Of a DNA stretch of 64,000 bases, positions 31,201-40,700 are shown piece by piece. This DNA is from Hyphomonadaceae bacterium JAD_PAG50586_4 (GTDB taxonomy: Bacteria; Pseudomonadota; Alphaproteobacteria; Caulobacterales; Aquidulcibacteraceae): assembly GCA_023242925.1 (NCBI GenBank), contig CP096134.1:1507501-1571500 (forward strand), written 5' to 3'. The position numbers were made by a program, and so were the translations under genes. Positions within the stretch are counted from its first letter, which is position 1, and each line of letters opens with the position of its first letter. The notes below the pieces were generated by a model. The model was not told where the DNA came from and did not search any database. It saw nothing but the letters and a program-made list of their open reading frames with translations.

Positions 31201-31726
31201 ATGCCGCGCCGAAAATGCTTCATCACCTATCATCATGCCGACGCCCAAGCGGTGAAGCAGTTCGTCGATACATTTGATCACGCGCATGATTGCTTCATCG
31301 TGCGACGGCTTGGTGAAATGCCGGACGACGTCATCAGGAGCGGTGATGCCGACTACGTGATGTCGCGTATTCGCCAGGACTACATCAAGGATCTCGACAG
31401 TCACTCTTGTCCTCGCAGGCAAATGCACTTGGTCGAGACGCTATGTGGATTGGGAGCTGCAAGCATCTTTGCGGTCTGGATCGAGTGTGACGCCCAACGG
31501 CCTTCTCGGCATCAAGTTGCCGACCTTTACGCAGTTCCCAGAACGTTTCACCGCGAACCTCTCGAACAGCGGGCAAGACGACAATTACGCAGGATGGATC
31601 GAGTACCCGCAGTCGCTGGAGAGCCTAGAATCGTCCATTGAGTGGGCTTTCAATCGGCGCACGACGCATGCTCGACACATCAGGAACAGTCGCGACAGGT
31701 TCAGCAACAATCGGACGTGCGATTAG
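31201..31726 (+). CDS. ThsB-like TIR-domain protein (DUF1863 type), one frameshift
   Basis: Reconstructed length about 175 aa. RKCFITYHHADAQAVKQF at the N terminus, VMSRIRQDYIKD, then after a one-base step TVTLVLAGKCTWSRRYVDWE and NGLLGIKLPTF. This is the MTH538/DUF1863 TIR-like pattern of Thoeris ThsB, with the catalytic-type Glu in V-D-W-E. The slip is in GGATCTCGACAG at 31389-31400, where GGATTCGACAG would keep the frame (K-D-S-T-V-T). Probably an infection-sensing TIR enzyme that makes a nucleotide signal. It is convergent with the SLOG gene 10 bp away. Confidence 0.75.
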
Positions 31727-31736
31727 GGCCTCCGGA

Positions 31737-32615
31737 TTATGGAGAAGGCGGTGCCGCCAGTCGGCCAAGGCCTAGACTGATTAGCGCGGCGATTTCGCTC
31801 GGCCTGTAGGTGCGAGCGAGCCTCACGTTTTCATCGTCGCTCAATCCGTTATTCAATCCGGGCCAGTTGGGTTCGGCACGAAGTGTTTGCAGCTTGCCGA
31901 GGCCTGCTGTGAGGCGAACATCGTTTGCCGGAGCATTTGGCAATTGCGGGAGCCAGGAGGTGTCATCCACGCTCAGCGCGCCAACAATGTCGATTGTGAC
32001 ACCCCCAAATCCGCCCGCGAGGTAGATGGGCTGCTGGCTCTCAATGGCGATTATCGCTTCTTCGAGCACGCCAGGCATGTCGCCGTGAAAGCCTTCACGC
32101 CGGCCACCAAGAAGGATTCGGCCTTGTGTTTGCGCCGTTAGGTATCGCCGCAGCGAGGTGAGGCTTTTCGTTTGTGCGCTTACGTCCAAAGGCGGCTCTG
32201 GCTGCTCGCTCCTGCCGACGGCTGGATCAATCGCGTTTCCGTCGGCATCGAGGCACACCAAACTACCGATAAGGCCAAGTGCCGCCTTTTGTTCGGCGAG
32301 CGCGCTGAGAGGCAGAGTGCGATGCTCCCCGCAGCCAAGACAAAGTAGAAGAGGGCGATCCCGGCGGCTGTATCGATGGAGTTCCTGTACCAGAAATGGT
32401 GTGTAGCCGTCTGGACGCAGGCTTCCACCATAGGCGAGCTTCCCGCCAGACACCAAAACGCAGCGGGCGATCTCTCCAAGCGCCAGCGTGAAATGCATTT
32501 CCAGTAGACCCAAACGCGCTAAGTCGGGGCTTTCCGACACGGAGATGCCTAGACGAACGCCCTTGAGCGCGTCGTGAGGCAGCAGGTTGGATTGGTCTGG
32601 TGGCAATGTCGTCAT
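31737..32615 (-). CDS. SLOG-domain protein (putative nucleotide-signal sensor)
   Basis: 292 aa. The N-terminal half is SLOG-like: GVRLGISVSESPDLARLG (first strand and loop), EIARCVLVSGGKLAYGGSLR with the G-G-x-x-x-Y-G-G-x-L-R signature, GYTPFLVQEL. The C-terminal half contains a second Rossmann-like stretch (LLGGRREGFHGDMPGVLEEA, IYLAGGFGG). SLOG domains bind nucleotide-derived ligands; in Thoeris ThsA a SLOG domain senses the TIR product. Here there is no SIR2 or membrane effector in the same protein. Its ATG overlaps the stop of the upstream TIR gene (TGATG), so the two are co-translated. Confidence 0.78.
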   Translation of the reverse strand: MTTLPPDQSNLLPHDALKGVRLGISVSESPDLARLGLLEMHFTLALGEIARCVLVSGGKLAYGGSLRPDGYTPFLVQELHRYSRRDRPLLLCLGCGEHRTLPLSALAEQKAALGLIGSLVCLDADGNAIDPAVGRSEQPEPPLDVSAQTKSLTSLRRYLTAQTQGRILLGGRREGFHGDMPGVLEEAIIAIESQQPIYLAGGFGGVTIDIVGALSVDDTSWLPQLPNAPANDVRLTAGLGKLQTLRAEPNWPGLNNGLSDDENVRLARTYRPSEIAALISLGLGRLAAPPSP

Positions 32616-33864
32616 CAGCCACCTCTAGCCGCCAGCAGTCGGGGCGTCATGATATCCAGCTCGGCAGAAATGCCAGTTAGAGATAAGACTTGATCGAGAA
32701 CGAGTTTTTCGTCGCGTCCGAGCGGCGGGTCGGGATGAAGTATCCGCACGATGCGTGTCTCGGTCGTAAGCGAGCCTTCTTCAGTGGCGCGCTGCAGCCA
32801 CTGAACGAGTGTTACTGGCTCCGGTGCATGAGGCGCCCACCAAGCGATCTGCAATTCCGACCGACCGCGAGACAGGCGCTCTTGATGAATCCAAAGCGCC
32901 CGTTTTAAGCATTCGTCAACGAGTAGATCGAGCGCGTGGTAGATGTCACCTTTGGCCCAGGTGTCGCCTTGGAGTCGTATTGGGACGCGTGGAACATGGT
33001 CCATGAGGAACGATCCACGTTCTTCTGCGTGGCCAAGCGCGTCCATGATAACAATGGGCATTCCGGTTTGCTTAGCGATCAGCATCTCGCGCTGACACCA
33101 TTCCCGGCTCGGGTACAAATCCGTTCGGATTGCTAGAAGTGCGCTCGTGGCGGCCTTGGAGCGAATTTCGGCATCCCAATCTTCGCCCGGCTGCAAATCG
33201 CTGGCGTCGAAAAACTCTTGCAAGCGCGTATTCTGGATCACGTCGCGAACGCATGCGATGAGAGCAGATGAATCTTCCTCGCCCCCTGGGAGGGCTTTTT
33301 GGTGTGGCTTATAAACGCCGTGATGTGCTGCGTACCTTCCGCCGCAATGAATTGCGCAACACCCTGAGCAAGATCGCGACAGCGCGCATTGCGGTGGGTG
33401 TCACCGTCGGCAACCAAGACCGTCGCTGCAATACGCTGAATAGTGGAGAGCAAGCGGCCAAGCTCTGTTTGATCCAATACGCCCGCATCAAGCTGGTAGG
33501 GAAAGATGGCAACACGACTTGGCATTGCGCCCCGAAGGTTGACGATCTGCTCGATGAAGTTTCGCCATGCGCTGGCGCCGGTCTGCACGGCCGCGGCCAT
33601 CTCGGTTCCCATCAACGGGACGATGGCCACAAACTCAGGCTGTCGGAGCCCGTTCGGATTGGGGGTGTCTGAGAATGGAATAGGGCGCGGCGCGTCTTCG
33701 GGTGAACGCCAACCCTCGCTGCGCACCAGCACTTCGACAGCGCCACCGATCAGTCCGGTGAAAGCCTTGCCATGGAAGTGCTCGACGAACTCGTGCGCTA
33801 TGGGGGCGGCGGCTGTGTCAGCCGGGTGCCATACTACGTAGAATTCTAAGATTGGTGGCAGCAT
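32615..33864 (-). CDS. TIR-domain protein with novel N-terminal domain, one frameshift
   Basis: About 416 aa after correction. An N-terminal alpha/beta domain I cannot name (VVWHPADTAAAPIAHEFVEHF, PEFVAIVPLMGTEMAAAV) is followed by TIR: ITAFISHTKK, then DVIQNTRLQEFFDASDLQPG, SALLAIRTDLYPSREWCQRE and GMPIVIMDAL, with a Glu in the expected catalytic place. The frame breaks at 33282-33286: five G (coding strand) must be six, giving PSQGGEEDSSALIACVRD. Start ATG 33864; a GTG at 33921 is possible. It forms an operon with the SLOG gene. Confidence 0.75.
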
Positions 33865-33981
33865 CTTTGTCTTTGAAATTGGTTGCTTTTCGTCCCGCAG
33901 CGACCGAGTTCCGCTCGCCACCGAATCCCGCTATAGTTGCACCAAATTCACTTTTTGTCATCCGAATCACACGGGCGCGCC
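33865..33981. promoter_or_regulatory. Divergent promoter region of the TIR/SLOG and TIR/Nmad2 operons
   Basis: A 117-bp gap between two outward-reading operons, less GC-rich than its surroundings (ATAGTTGCACCAAATTCAC at 33933-33951). It must carry both promoters. No clear repeat or operator is visible. Confidence 0.5.
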
Positions 33982-34455
33982 ATGGCGGACGATATCAAAA
34001 ACGTATTTATCAGCCACGTCCATGAGGACGACGCGGGGCTTGAGAAGACGAAGAAGCTTCTGGGCGACAACGGCATGCATATCCGGGACGCATCCATAAA
34101 TTCAAGCAATCCCAACGATGCCAAGTCGCCGGATTACATCAAGAACGAGATTTTGGCGCCACGTATTAAGTGGGCGAGCACGTTGCTCGTGTACATCACG
34201 CCGAAGACCAAGGGGAGCGAATGGGTCGATTGGGAGATCGAGTGTGCTGAGAGGGCCGGCAAGCGCATCGTCGGCGTGTGGGCGCACGGCCACAGTGAAT
34301 GCGAAGTGCCCGACGCGTTGAAGAAGTACGCCGACGCTGTCGTGAGCTGGCGCGCCGAGCATATCATTGACGCGATAAACGGCGTTATCGACGGATGGGA
34401 AAATCCGGATGGCACGCCGAGCCCGACGATCCCTATCAAGCGCCATCCATGCTAG
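33982..34455 (+). CDS. ThsB-like TIR protein (MTH538/DUF1863 family)
   Basis: 157 aa from ATG 33982. NVFISHVHEDDAGLEKTKKLL, then YIKNEILAPRIKWASTLLVYIT and GSEWVDWEIECAERAGKRIVGVW, with the V-D-W-E glutamate. This is the compact TIR-like fold found in Thoeris ThsB and MTH538. No membrane segment. First gene of a four-gene run; its stop overlaps the next start by 7 bp. Likely acts as the sensor or signal-making enzyme of the block. Confidence 0.8.
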   Translation: MADDIKNVFISHVHEDDAGLEKTKKLLGDNGMHIRDASINSSNPNDAKSPDYIKNEILAPRIKWASTLLVYITPKTKGSEWVDWEIECAERAGKRIVGVWAHGHSECEVPDALKKYADAVVSWRAEHIIDAINGVIDGWENPDGTPSPTIPIKRHPC

Positions 34456-35090
34456 TAAGCGCGAGGCAGCCGCGCCTTCATTCATACGTCGTGCGTTACG
34501 ACAGCGGCTTCGCGCCGAACCCGTTCTATGGGTATTGCACCCTCGCCACCTGCAAGCCGGATATTCGCAAGACCGCGCAAGTGGGTGATTGGCTCGTTGG
34601 TTGCGCCAGTGCGAGTCGGCAAGTGCGACGCGGCGGGCGGCTTGTCTATGCGATGCGCGTATCTGAGACGCTCTGTTTTGGCGCCTATTGGGGCGATCCG
34701 CGCTTTCAACGTAAGAAGCCGATCAGGAATGGTAGTTTCAAGCAGAGCTGCGGTGACAACATTTACTTTCGTGAGAGCGCGGGGAACTGGGGGCAACTCG
34801 ACTCCTTTCACTCTCAGGCAGACGGGTCGCCGAATCCCAAGCATATCGCGCGCGACACGGGTACCGACCGCGTGCTCGTGGGCACGGAGTACTATTATTG
34901 TGGCGGTCATGGGCCATTGTTGCCAACACATTTGCGTAACTTCCAGGGCGTCGACATCTGCCACAATGGACGAGGGCGCAGCGCAATCGACAATCAAGAG
35001 CTGATCGTCGCATTCGCAGCATGGTGCCGTTCCTTTGACGGAGCTGGATATCTGGCGGCACCGTGGGACTGGGGAGGCGCTAGTGGCTGA
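34449..35090 (+). CDS. Nmad2-like (nucleotide modification associated domain) protein
   Basis: 213 aa. SYVVRYDSGFAPNPFYGYCTLATCKPDIRK, VGDWLVGCAS, RLVYAMRVSETLCFGAYW and LVGTEYYYCGGHGPLLP are the pattern I associate with the Nmad2 family, predicted by genome context to act with modified nucleotides. Enzymatic activity is not established. The family assignment is from memory of conserved strings, not from a search. It overlaps both neighbours (TIR upstream, MazG-like downstream by 8 bp), so all are coupled. Confidence 0.65.
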   Translation: MLVSARQPRLHSYVVRYDSGFAPNPFYGYCTLATCKPDIRKTAQVGDWLVGCASASRQVRRGGRLVYAMRVSETLCFGAYWGDPRFQRKKPIRNGSFKQSCGDNIYFRESAGNWGQLDSFHSQADGSPNPKHIARDTGTDRVLVGTEYYYCGGHGPLLPTHLRNFQGVDICHNGRGRSAIDNQELIVAFAAWCRSFDGAGYLAAPWDWGGASG

Positions 35091-36233
35091 CGACAAACCG
35101 ACGGTGAAGCGCGGGCTTTCCTCGTCAATCTTACTCCAAGAATATATCCGCGATATTGCACCGACCGACATGCTGCCGGCGGAAATTGGTCCGGTATTGA
35201 TGGGGCTTTTCGGCGAAGTCGGCAGTCTCATGACGACTGCGAAAAAGCATGTTCGCGACAAGGACGCCTTTGTTGGGTACCAGAAGGCCGTCTACGAGGA
35301 ATTTGGAGACGCGCTCTGGTATTTTTCCGCGCTGTGCCGGCGGTTGCAATTCGGCCTCGATGAGTTGCTGTCCGAAGCGGCCAACGGTCATGGCTATGGC
35401 CAAATTATTGCGGCCAGTGATCTGCCCGAAGGGCCCATCGCACACATATCTGCGCCAAGCGCGGCTCGTCCGCTTAGCGACGCACTCTTGCAACTCGGAG
35501 AAGCGGCTTCGGCGTTACTTATTCTGCGGACCGATACCAGCGGCGCTCGCGCGCTTATGATCGAATTTGCAGATCGCTATCTGCAGGCGGTTCAGGCGTC
35601 GGGCGTGACGTTTTCGGGCGCTGTTCATGGGAACTTGGCCAAGGCGCGCGGCCGTTTCCTAAAGCCAGACTATGCGGAGCTGCCTAGATTCGACGAGGGC
35701 TTCGACGAGGAAGAGCGCTTGCCCGAGCACTTCGAGATTAAGATCACCCAGCGAAGGAGCGGGCAGAGCTTCCTGCAATGGAACGGCGTCTTTGTGGGTG
35801 ATCCGCTCACCGACAATATTCTTGATCCTGATGGATATCGTTTCCACGATGTCTTTCATTTCGCGCACGCGGCGATCTTGCACTGGTCGCCAGTATTTCG
35901 CGCGCTCATCAAGCAAAAAGGAAGAGCGACAAACGCGTCGATGAGGCGCAGGATGGTGGTCGGGCGCTTGTGGTTGAAGAAGGGTTGACCGCTTGGATTT
36001 TCGCGCAAGCTAAGGAGCTCAATCTGTTCGACGGCCGAGACAGAATTTCCTTCGATTTATTGAAGACGGTTCGTGAGTTTGTGGAGGGCTACGAGGTTGA
36101 AGCATGTCCGCTCAATCTCTGGGAGACAGCGATCCTGAGCGGGTTCGACGTTTTCAGGCAGGTGCGCACCAACGAAGGTGGAATCATCGTAGGGGACAGA
36201 ACGGCGCGCACGCTTACGTATCGGGCGCTGTAG
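35083..36233 (+). CDS. MazG-like NTP pyrophosphohydrolase, one frameshift
   Basis: About 383 aa after correction, start GTG 35083 with GGGGAGG ahead. The N-terminal part, EIGPVLMGLFGEVGSLMTTA and YEEFGDALWYFSALCRR, is the E-x-x-E...E-x-x-D metal motif of MazG/all-alpha NTP pyrophosphatases. The middle and C terminus (PEHFEIKITQ, LTDNILDPDGYRFHDVFHFA) fit the MazG_C type extension. The frame breaks in the A-run at 35915-35919 (five, needs six); the next frame continues RVDEAQDGGRALVVEEGLTA to the stop at 36233. Expected to hydrolyse (d)NTPs or a nucleotide signal. Confidence 0.72.
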
Positions 36234-36245
36234 GGGAGAGCAGGC

Positions 36246-36908
36246 GTGACTCCAACAAAATTTGTGGAAGCGATCGCTTCAGTGGCGTTCGAGAATGCCT
36301 TCAATCCCTATGCCGACCGTTGCGCAGTTCACGATCAGCGGGACGCTCCGCGTCAACGATCGGCGATGCTTCGGTCGATGTTGGAGGCCGCGCTGCTATC
36401 GGAGGTCGATGCGATCTGGATAGGGCGAGATCTGGGATATCGGGGCGGTCGGCGGACAGGCCTGGCGTTGACCGATGACGTGCATATTGAACGCCATGCG
36501 GCGCGATGGGGGCTTCCGGCGACGCGACCGACGAAGGGTCAAGCGGTGGCCGAACGCACTGCGGCTGTGATCTGGAGCGTTCTTGAGTGTATCGCGCAGC
36601 CGATTTTTCTTTGGAATGTCTTTCCACTCCATCCACACGAAGAGGGCGATCCTTTCACAAATCGCGCACACAATGCCAAGGAGCGACGTGCCGGAGAGGA
36701 GATCTTGGATCAACTTGTGGTGTTGATACAGCCTCGCAGACTCATTGCGATTGGCAACAACGCCGTTGATACCGCGTGTCGCATTGCCGGTGGGCTTGAG
36801 GTGGCGAAGATTCGACACCCAAGTTATGGCGGGCAAACGCAGTTTGTAAGCCAGGCGCGCGATCTCTACGGCGTTGCTGATATTGGCGCTCAGCAACTCT
36901 TGATTTGA
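36246..36908 (+). CDS. Uracil-DNA-glycosylase-superfamily protein
   Basis: 220 aa from ATG? GTG-type start at 36246 after GGGGAGAGCAG. IWIGRDLGYRGGRRTGLALTD resembles motif I (G-x-x-P/D-G) with its Y-R-G-G-R-x-T-G, FLWNVFPLHPHEEGDPFTNR resembles the N-x-x-P block, and IRHPSYGGQ is motif II H-P-S. This matches the UDG fold but not the canonical catalytic GQDPYH. Fourth gene of the TIR/Nmad2/MazG run, 12 bp downstream. It could remove a modified base or a base-modified nucleotide. Confidence 0.7.
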   Translation: MTPTKFVEAIASVAFENAFNPYADRCAVHDQRDAPRQRSAMLRSMLEAALLSEVDAIWIGRDLGYRGGRRTGLALTDDVHIERHAARWGLPATRPTKGQAVAERTAAVIWSVLECIAQPIFLWNVFPLHPHEEGDPFTNRAHNAKERRAGEEILDQLVVLIQPRRLIAIGNNAVDTACRIAGGLEVAKIRHPSYGGQTQFVSQARDLYGVADIGAQQLLI

Positions 36909-36991
36909 GATGCTGTCGGGGAGGCGCCCAGCCCTTTCAAAAAATCAACAGAAGTAGCCGACGATCCGGAGATCGCCGGCCAGATCGTCTG

Positions 36992-37399
36992 CTATGCAGC
37001 GGCGGTAACCTTGCTACGTTTGGCGCGAGGTGCTGCGTCCCCCGTCGCGACTTCGTCACGCGGTTTCCCGCGCGCGAGCACTTCGAAATCACCAAACGGC
37101 CCGACCACGAACTCGACGGTGTATTTGGTGCGGCCGGTATTGTCCTCGTAGGAGCCGGGCCGAATTTGGCCAACGAGCCGCACGCGCGTGCCCTTCTGGA
37201 CGAGGGTTTCGATGCGGGCGACTTTGGCGGCGGGGAACACTGCGACGCGATGCCAATAGGTCTTCTCGGTCCATTCGCCGTCTTCGCGCTTCCAGCGTTC
37301 CGAGGTGGCGACTGAGAGGAGGGCGAGCTTGCCATTCTTGATCTCTTTGATCTCGATCTTGCCGACGTTGCCGACGATTTCGAATTGGGCCTTATCCAT
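36992..37399 (-). CDS. ssb: Single-stranded DNA-binding protein of the element
   Basis: 135 aa. An OB fold with FEIVGNVGKIEIKE, LALLSVATSERWKREDGEW, KTYWHRVAVF (the E-W-H type core) and KGTRVRLVGQIRPGSYED. It ends in a short basic and alanine tail instead of the acidic D-D-D-I-P-F tip of chromosomal SSBs, which is usual for plasmid or ICE SSB-like proteins. It would coat transferred single strands. Confidence 0.82.
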   Translation of the reverse strand: MDKAQFEIVGNVGKIEIKEIKNGKLALLSVATSERWKREDGEWTEKTYWHRVAVFPAAKVARIETLVQKGTRVRLVGQIRPGSYEDNTGRTKYTVEFVVGPFGDFEVLARGKPRDEVATGDAAPRAKRSKVTAAA

Positions 37400-37737
37400 G
37401 ATCCTTCACTCCGTTCCCGGAGGACCAGTTCCGCCGGGGTCGCGCTCGCGACGCCCTCGAACAGCGGACGGAGAGCAAGCGTAGGCGGCGGCGACGCAAG
37501 AGGTTGGTGCGGCGCGCAGGCGAAGCCGAGCACTCGGCCTCTTGCGTCGGCGTGCGACGGCCGCAGGGCATGGGCGGCGAAACGAGAGCGCGTCCCCGAG
37601 CGGATGGGTTGCGGGTCCGGAAGGTCATGCAAAGGCAAATGAAAACGGCTATCGTCACGCAGGACAGGCGGAAACGGCGAGTTAGACAATTGATGTGTCG
37701 CGCGCGTTGGGAAGTGGCCGCGGCCAAGGGGGCCGAG
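37400..37737. other. Intergenic region upstream of ssb, no gene seen
   Basis: 338 bp between ssb and the large methylase gene, both on the minus strand. No ORF with coding character; very GC-rich with purine/pyrimidine asymmetry. It should hold the ssb promoter. Confidence 0.45.
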
Positions 37738-40700
37738 TTAGCCTTCCTCGTCCGGCGTCTCTTCGTCAGGTTCTTCGTCCGCCTCGCTCAGGCCCGCCGG
37801 CGTGAAGGGCATGCGGGGTGGTGCGCTGCGCCACATGAGCTGCGTCTCCTCCGGTGTGATGCCATAGGCAGCATTCACGGCCTCTGAGACTCGGCGCTCC
37901 AAAGTGAAAACGTCCGTGCGCGCTAGCCGACTGGGCTCGACAGAGGTTGAGTGCTCGCGTTGCAGGCGACCAACATCGGCGACGCTGAGCGCTCTTCGCT
38001 TCGGCAAGCTAGCGCGTACCGCCGAAATGAAGGCATCCGCGTCCAAGGCGGATGGAGAAGACAATACAGCTTTGGGCTTTTCGACGCCAAATTCCAATCG
38101 TAACCAGTCACGGACCGTGGAATCGAGATGTCGCATGTCGCGTGTCTTGATGATGATTGTTCGCACTGCGGTGTCGATTTCTTCCCGTTGCCGCGCAAAA
38201 TCAGCGATTGGCAAGGTGGCGATCTTTACCTGATCATTGGACAGCGCCTCATCCTTCAGGTGAATAAAATGGCGCCAGCTGAACCACCAAAGAAGAGGCG
38301 AATTCAACACTGCCAAAAGTGCAAGGTCGTCGGATTCAAACGCGAATGTTTTGTTGTTTCCATATGCTTCGCTGCTCTCGAAAGAGTAACGCGGGTGAAA
38401 TTGTATCGCCTGATATGAAATCTTGGGCTTTGAGAATAGGTCGTAGTAGCCGCAAGGTCGGAGTTCCCACCAACAGCGACCCTGATCTTCGCGGTGCCGA
38501 AGTCCTCGAACTTTACCCTTTGTGTCAGTGTAGTCTTCGTGCGTTTTCATTCGCGCGTATACGCCGGGGTACGTTTCCCGAAAGCACGCCTCCGCGTCGG
38601 CCTCGGTGGACAGCTTTGACCACGGCCACTCATGGTCGGCGCTCGACTTTAGTAGAATCATGAATTGGCCGGATGGCGGAGAGATCCACCGGCGGATATC
38701 TTGTCCCCTGAGATATGGCTTTATAATCTCAGCCGCACGCGGGTCCTCTGCGACCAGCCTGTCCTTGGTGGCCCCGTCTATGAGGTATGCCTCGTTAAGC
38801 CCGGTGAGGATGCCTCGATACGCGGTGTTCCGCGAAAATTCTGCGAGCGGCAGACCGCTGCGTCGAAGTTTCTCCAGGAGTGCCGCCTCGGCCGGCGGCT
38901 CCAACGTCCAACTCTCTTTCGTAAAGAGCCGACGCTGTTGAGAGTAGGTGGTTGCTAGGACCGCTTCGTGAAGGCCTTTCTCTGGGACATCATCGCGCGG
39001 CATGACGCAAACATCTGAAACCTCTGGCGGCGATCCCGCGGTCGGTTTTCGAACGACAACTACCGACGGAAAAACATCCGCGTCCGGAAAGAACTTCTTT
39101 GCGTGACCGAAGTCAGCAACGAACTCCACCCATGCCTGATCGGCGAACATTTCGCGCAATCCCTCAGCGTAACCCGCGCGCATCCACTTATTCGTCACGA
39201 CGTAAGAGAGCCGGCCGCCGGGTCGAAGCAAGGTCAGACCCTGTTCGTAGAAATAGACATAGAGATCGGCGGAGCCATCATAGGTCGCAGGAAAGCCGCG
39301 CTTCAGCGCGGGCTTGATCTCTTTGATCAGTTCCTGCCGCACGTAGGGCGGGTTGCCGATGACGGCGTGGAATCCACCCTGCAACGCCGGCTCTTCCCAT
39401 TGGCTCCAGACTCCGGGGAAGGCGACCTGCCAATGGTGGAAGCGCTCATCGCGCACGATGGCGCGGGCGCGGTTCAGCACAGAAGCAAACCGTTCAGCGT
39501 CTTTGCGCATCGGGGCGGGCACGCGATCAAGCTGGTTGCGGCCCTCCGTGCGTGGATCGCCAGCGTCGCTGGCGCTAAGCGCGCGCGCCCGCGCGCGATG
39601 TCAAAGGGATCGCCAAACTGCCCATCAAGCCAAGCGCGTATGGCGGCGTTGTCTTCTTTGTCGAGCTTGAGCCAGTCGAGTGCAAAGAGGATGTTCAAGA
39701 ACGACCTAAACGGGCGCGTCTCCTGTTCTATCCCGTCGAACAAGGTCTTTGACTGGTGGACCTCGGCGATATCGACGTCGGTGACGCGCTCAAGCTTCTG
39801 CATCGCCACGGCCTGCGCCATCGCCTTTTGCAGCGGCTCGGCAATGAGAAGCGCGGCGCCCAATTTTTCCAGACGCGCGCCAGCCTGACGAACCCAAAAG
39901 CCGAACAGGGAATTTCCGCAGCGCAGATGGTGGTCGAGGAAGGAGAGCGGCGCGCCGACGGTGAACGTGTGCAGCCAGAGCGCCACTTTTGCCAATTCGA
40001 CAGCCATCGGGTTCTTATCGACGCCGTAGATGCATCGCTTGAGAATCGTGCGGCGGATGATGTGACGGTCGTCGAGATGCTCGACGACAAACGGCCATTT
40101 ATGCTGGACGGCTTGGCGGATGATATCTTGGCGCGTCGTCTCGACACTATTGAGAACAGGCGATCGATATGGCGTCTCTGACCAATCAACGAGCGATTCA
40201 GATTCGGCGATAGCCGCGAGCGTTCGGTCCGCCATCCAGTCAACCAGGCTGACCAGGAAGTGCCCCGAGCCCATAGCGGGGTCACAGATTTTGAGATCGA
40301 GAATGGCGCCGGCCGGATCGAGGCCTTGAAGCTCGGCGAGGCGAAGTTCGATCGGGCGTTTGTCGCTCGCCAATGCCGCCGCGCGTTCGCGAAATGCCTG
40401 CAAGCGCTCTTCAACGAACGGGCCGACGGCCTTTTCGATGATGAGCATCACCAAGCTGTCCGGCGTGTAGTAGCTGCCGGATTCTGTGGCGCGCCGTGTC
40501 ATCCGCTTTGACGATGACAGCACCCGCATCGACCTGCAGTTCATATTCGAGCGTGCGCTCGTACACCGTGCCCAATTGCTGGACCGATAGGTCGCGATAA
40601 TTGATGTAGCGCGGTTCGCCGTCTTCGATCCGATGCGACAGGCCGTAGATCACGTCGGCGATGGTGGCGTCCGGTAGTTCGACGCGGCCGAGCAATGGCG

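Noticed and set aside
31737..33864. A classical Thoeris system (ThsA plus ThsB)
   Set aside because: No SIR2, macro-TM or other ThsA effector domain is fused to the SLOG protein, so the standard definition is not met.
37352..37362. GATCTCG as a universal marker of error
   Set aside because: The same string occurs inside the intact ssb gene here and in the methylase gene near 41286, so it is not by itself evidence of a slip.
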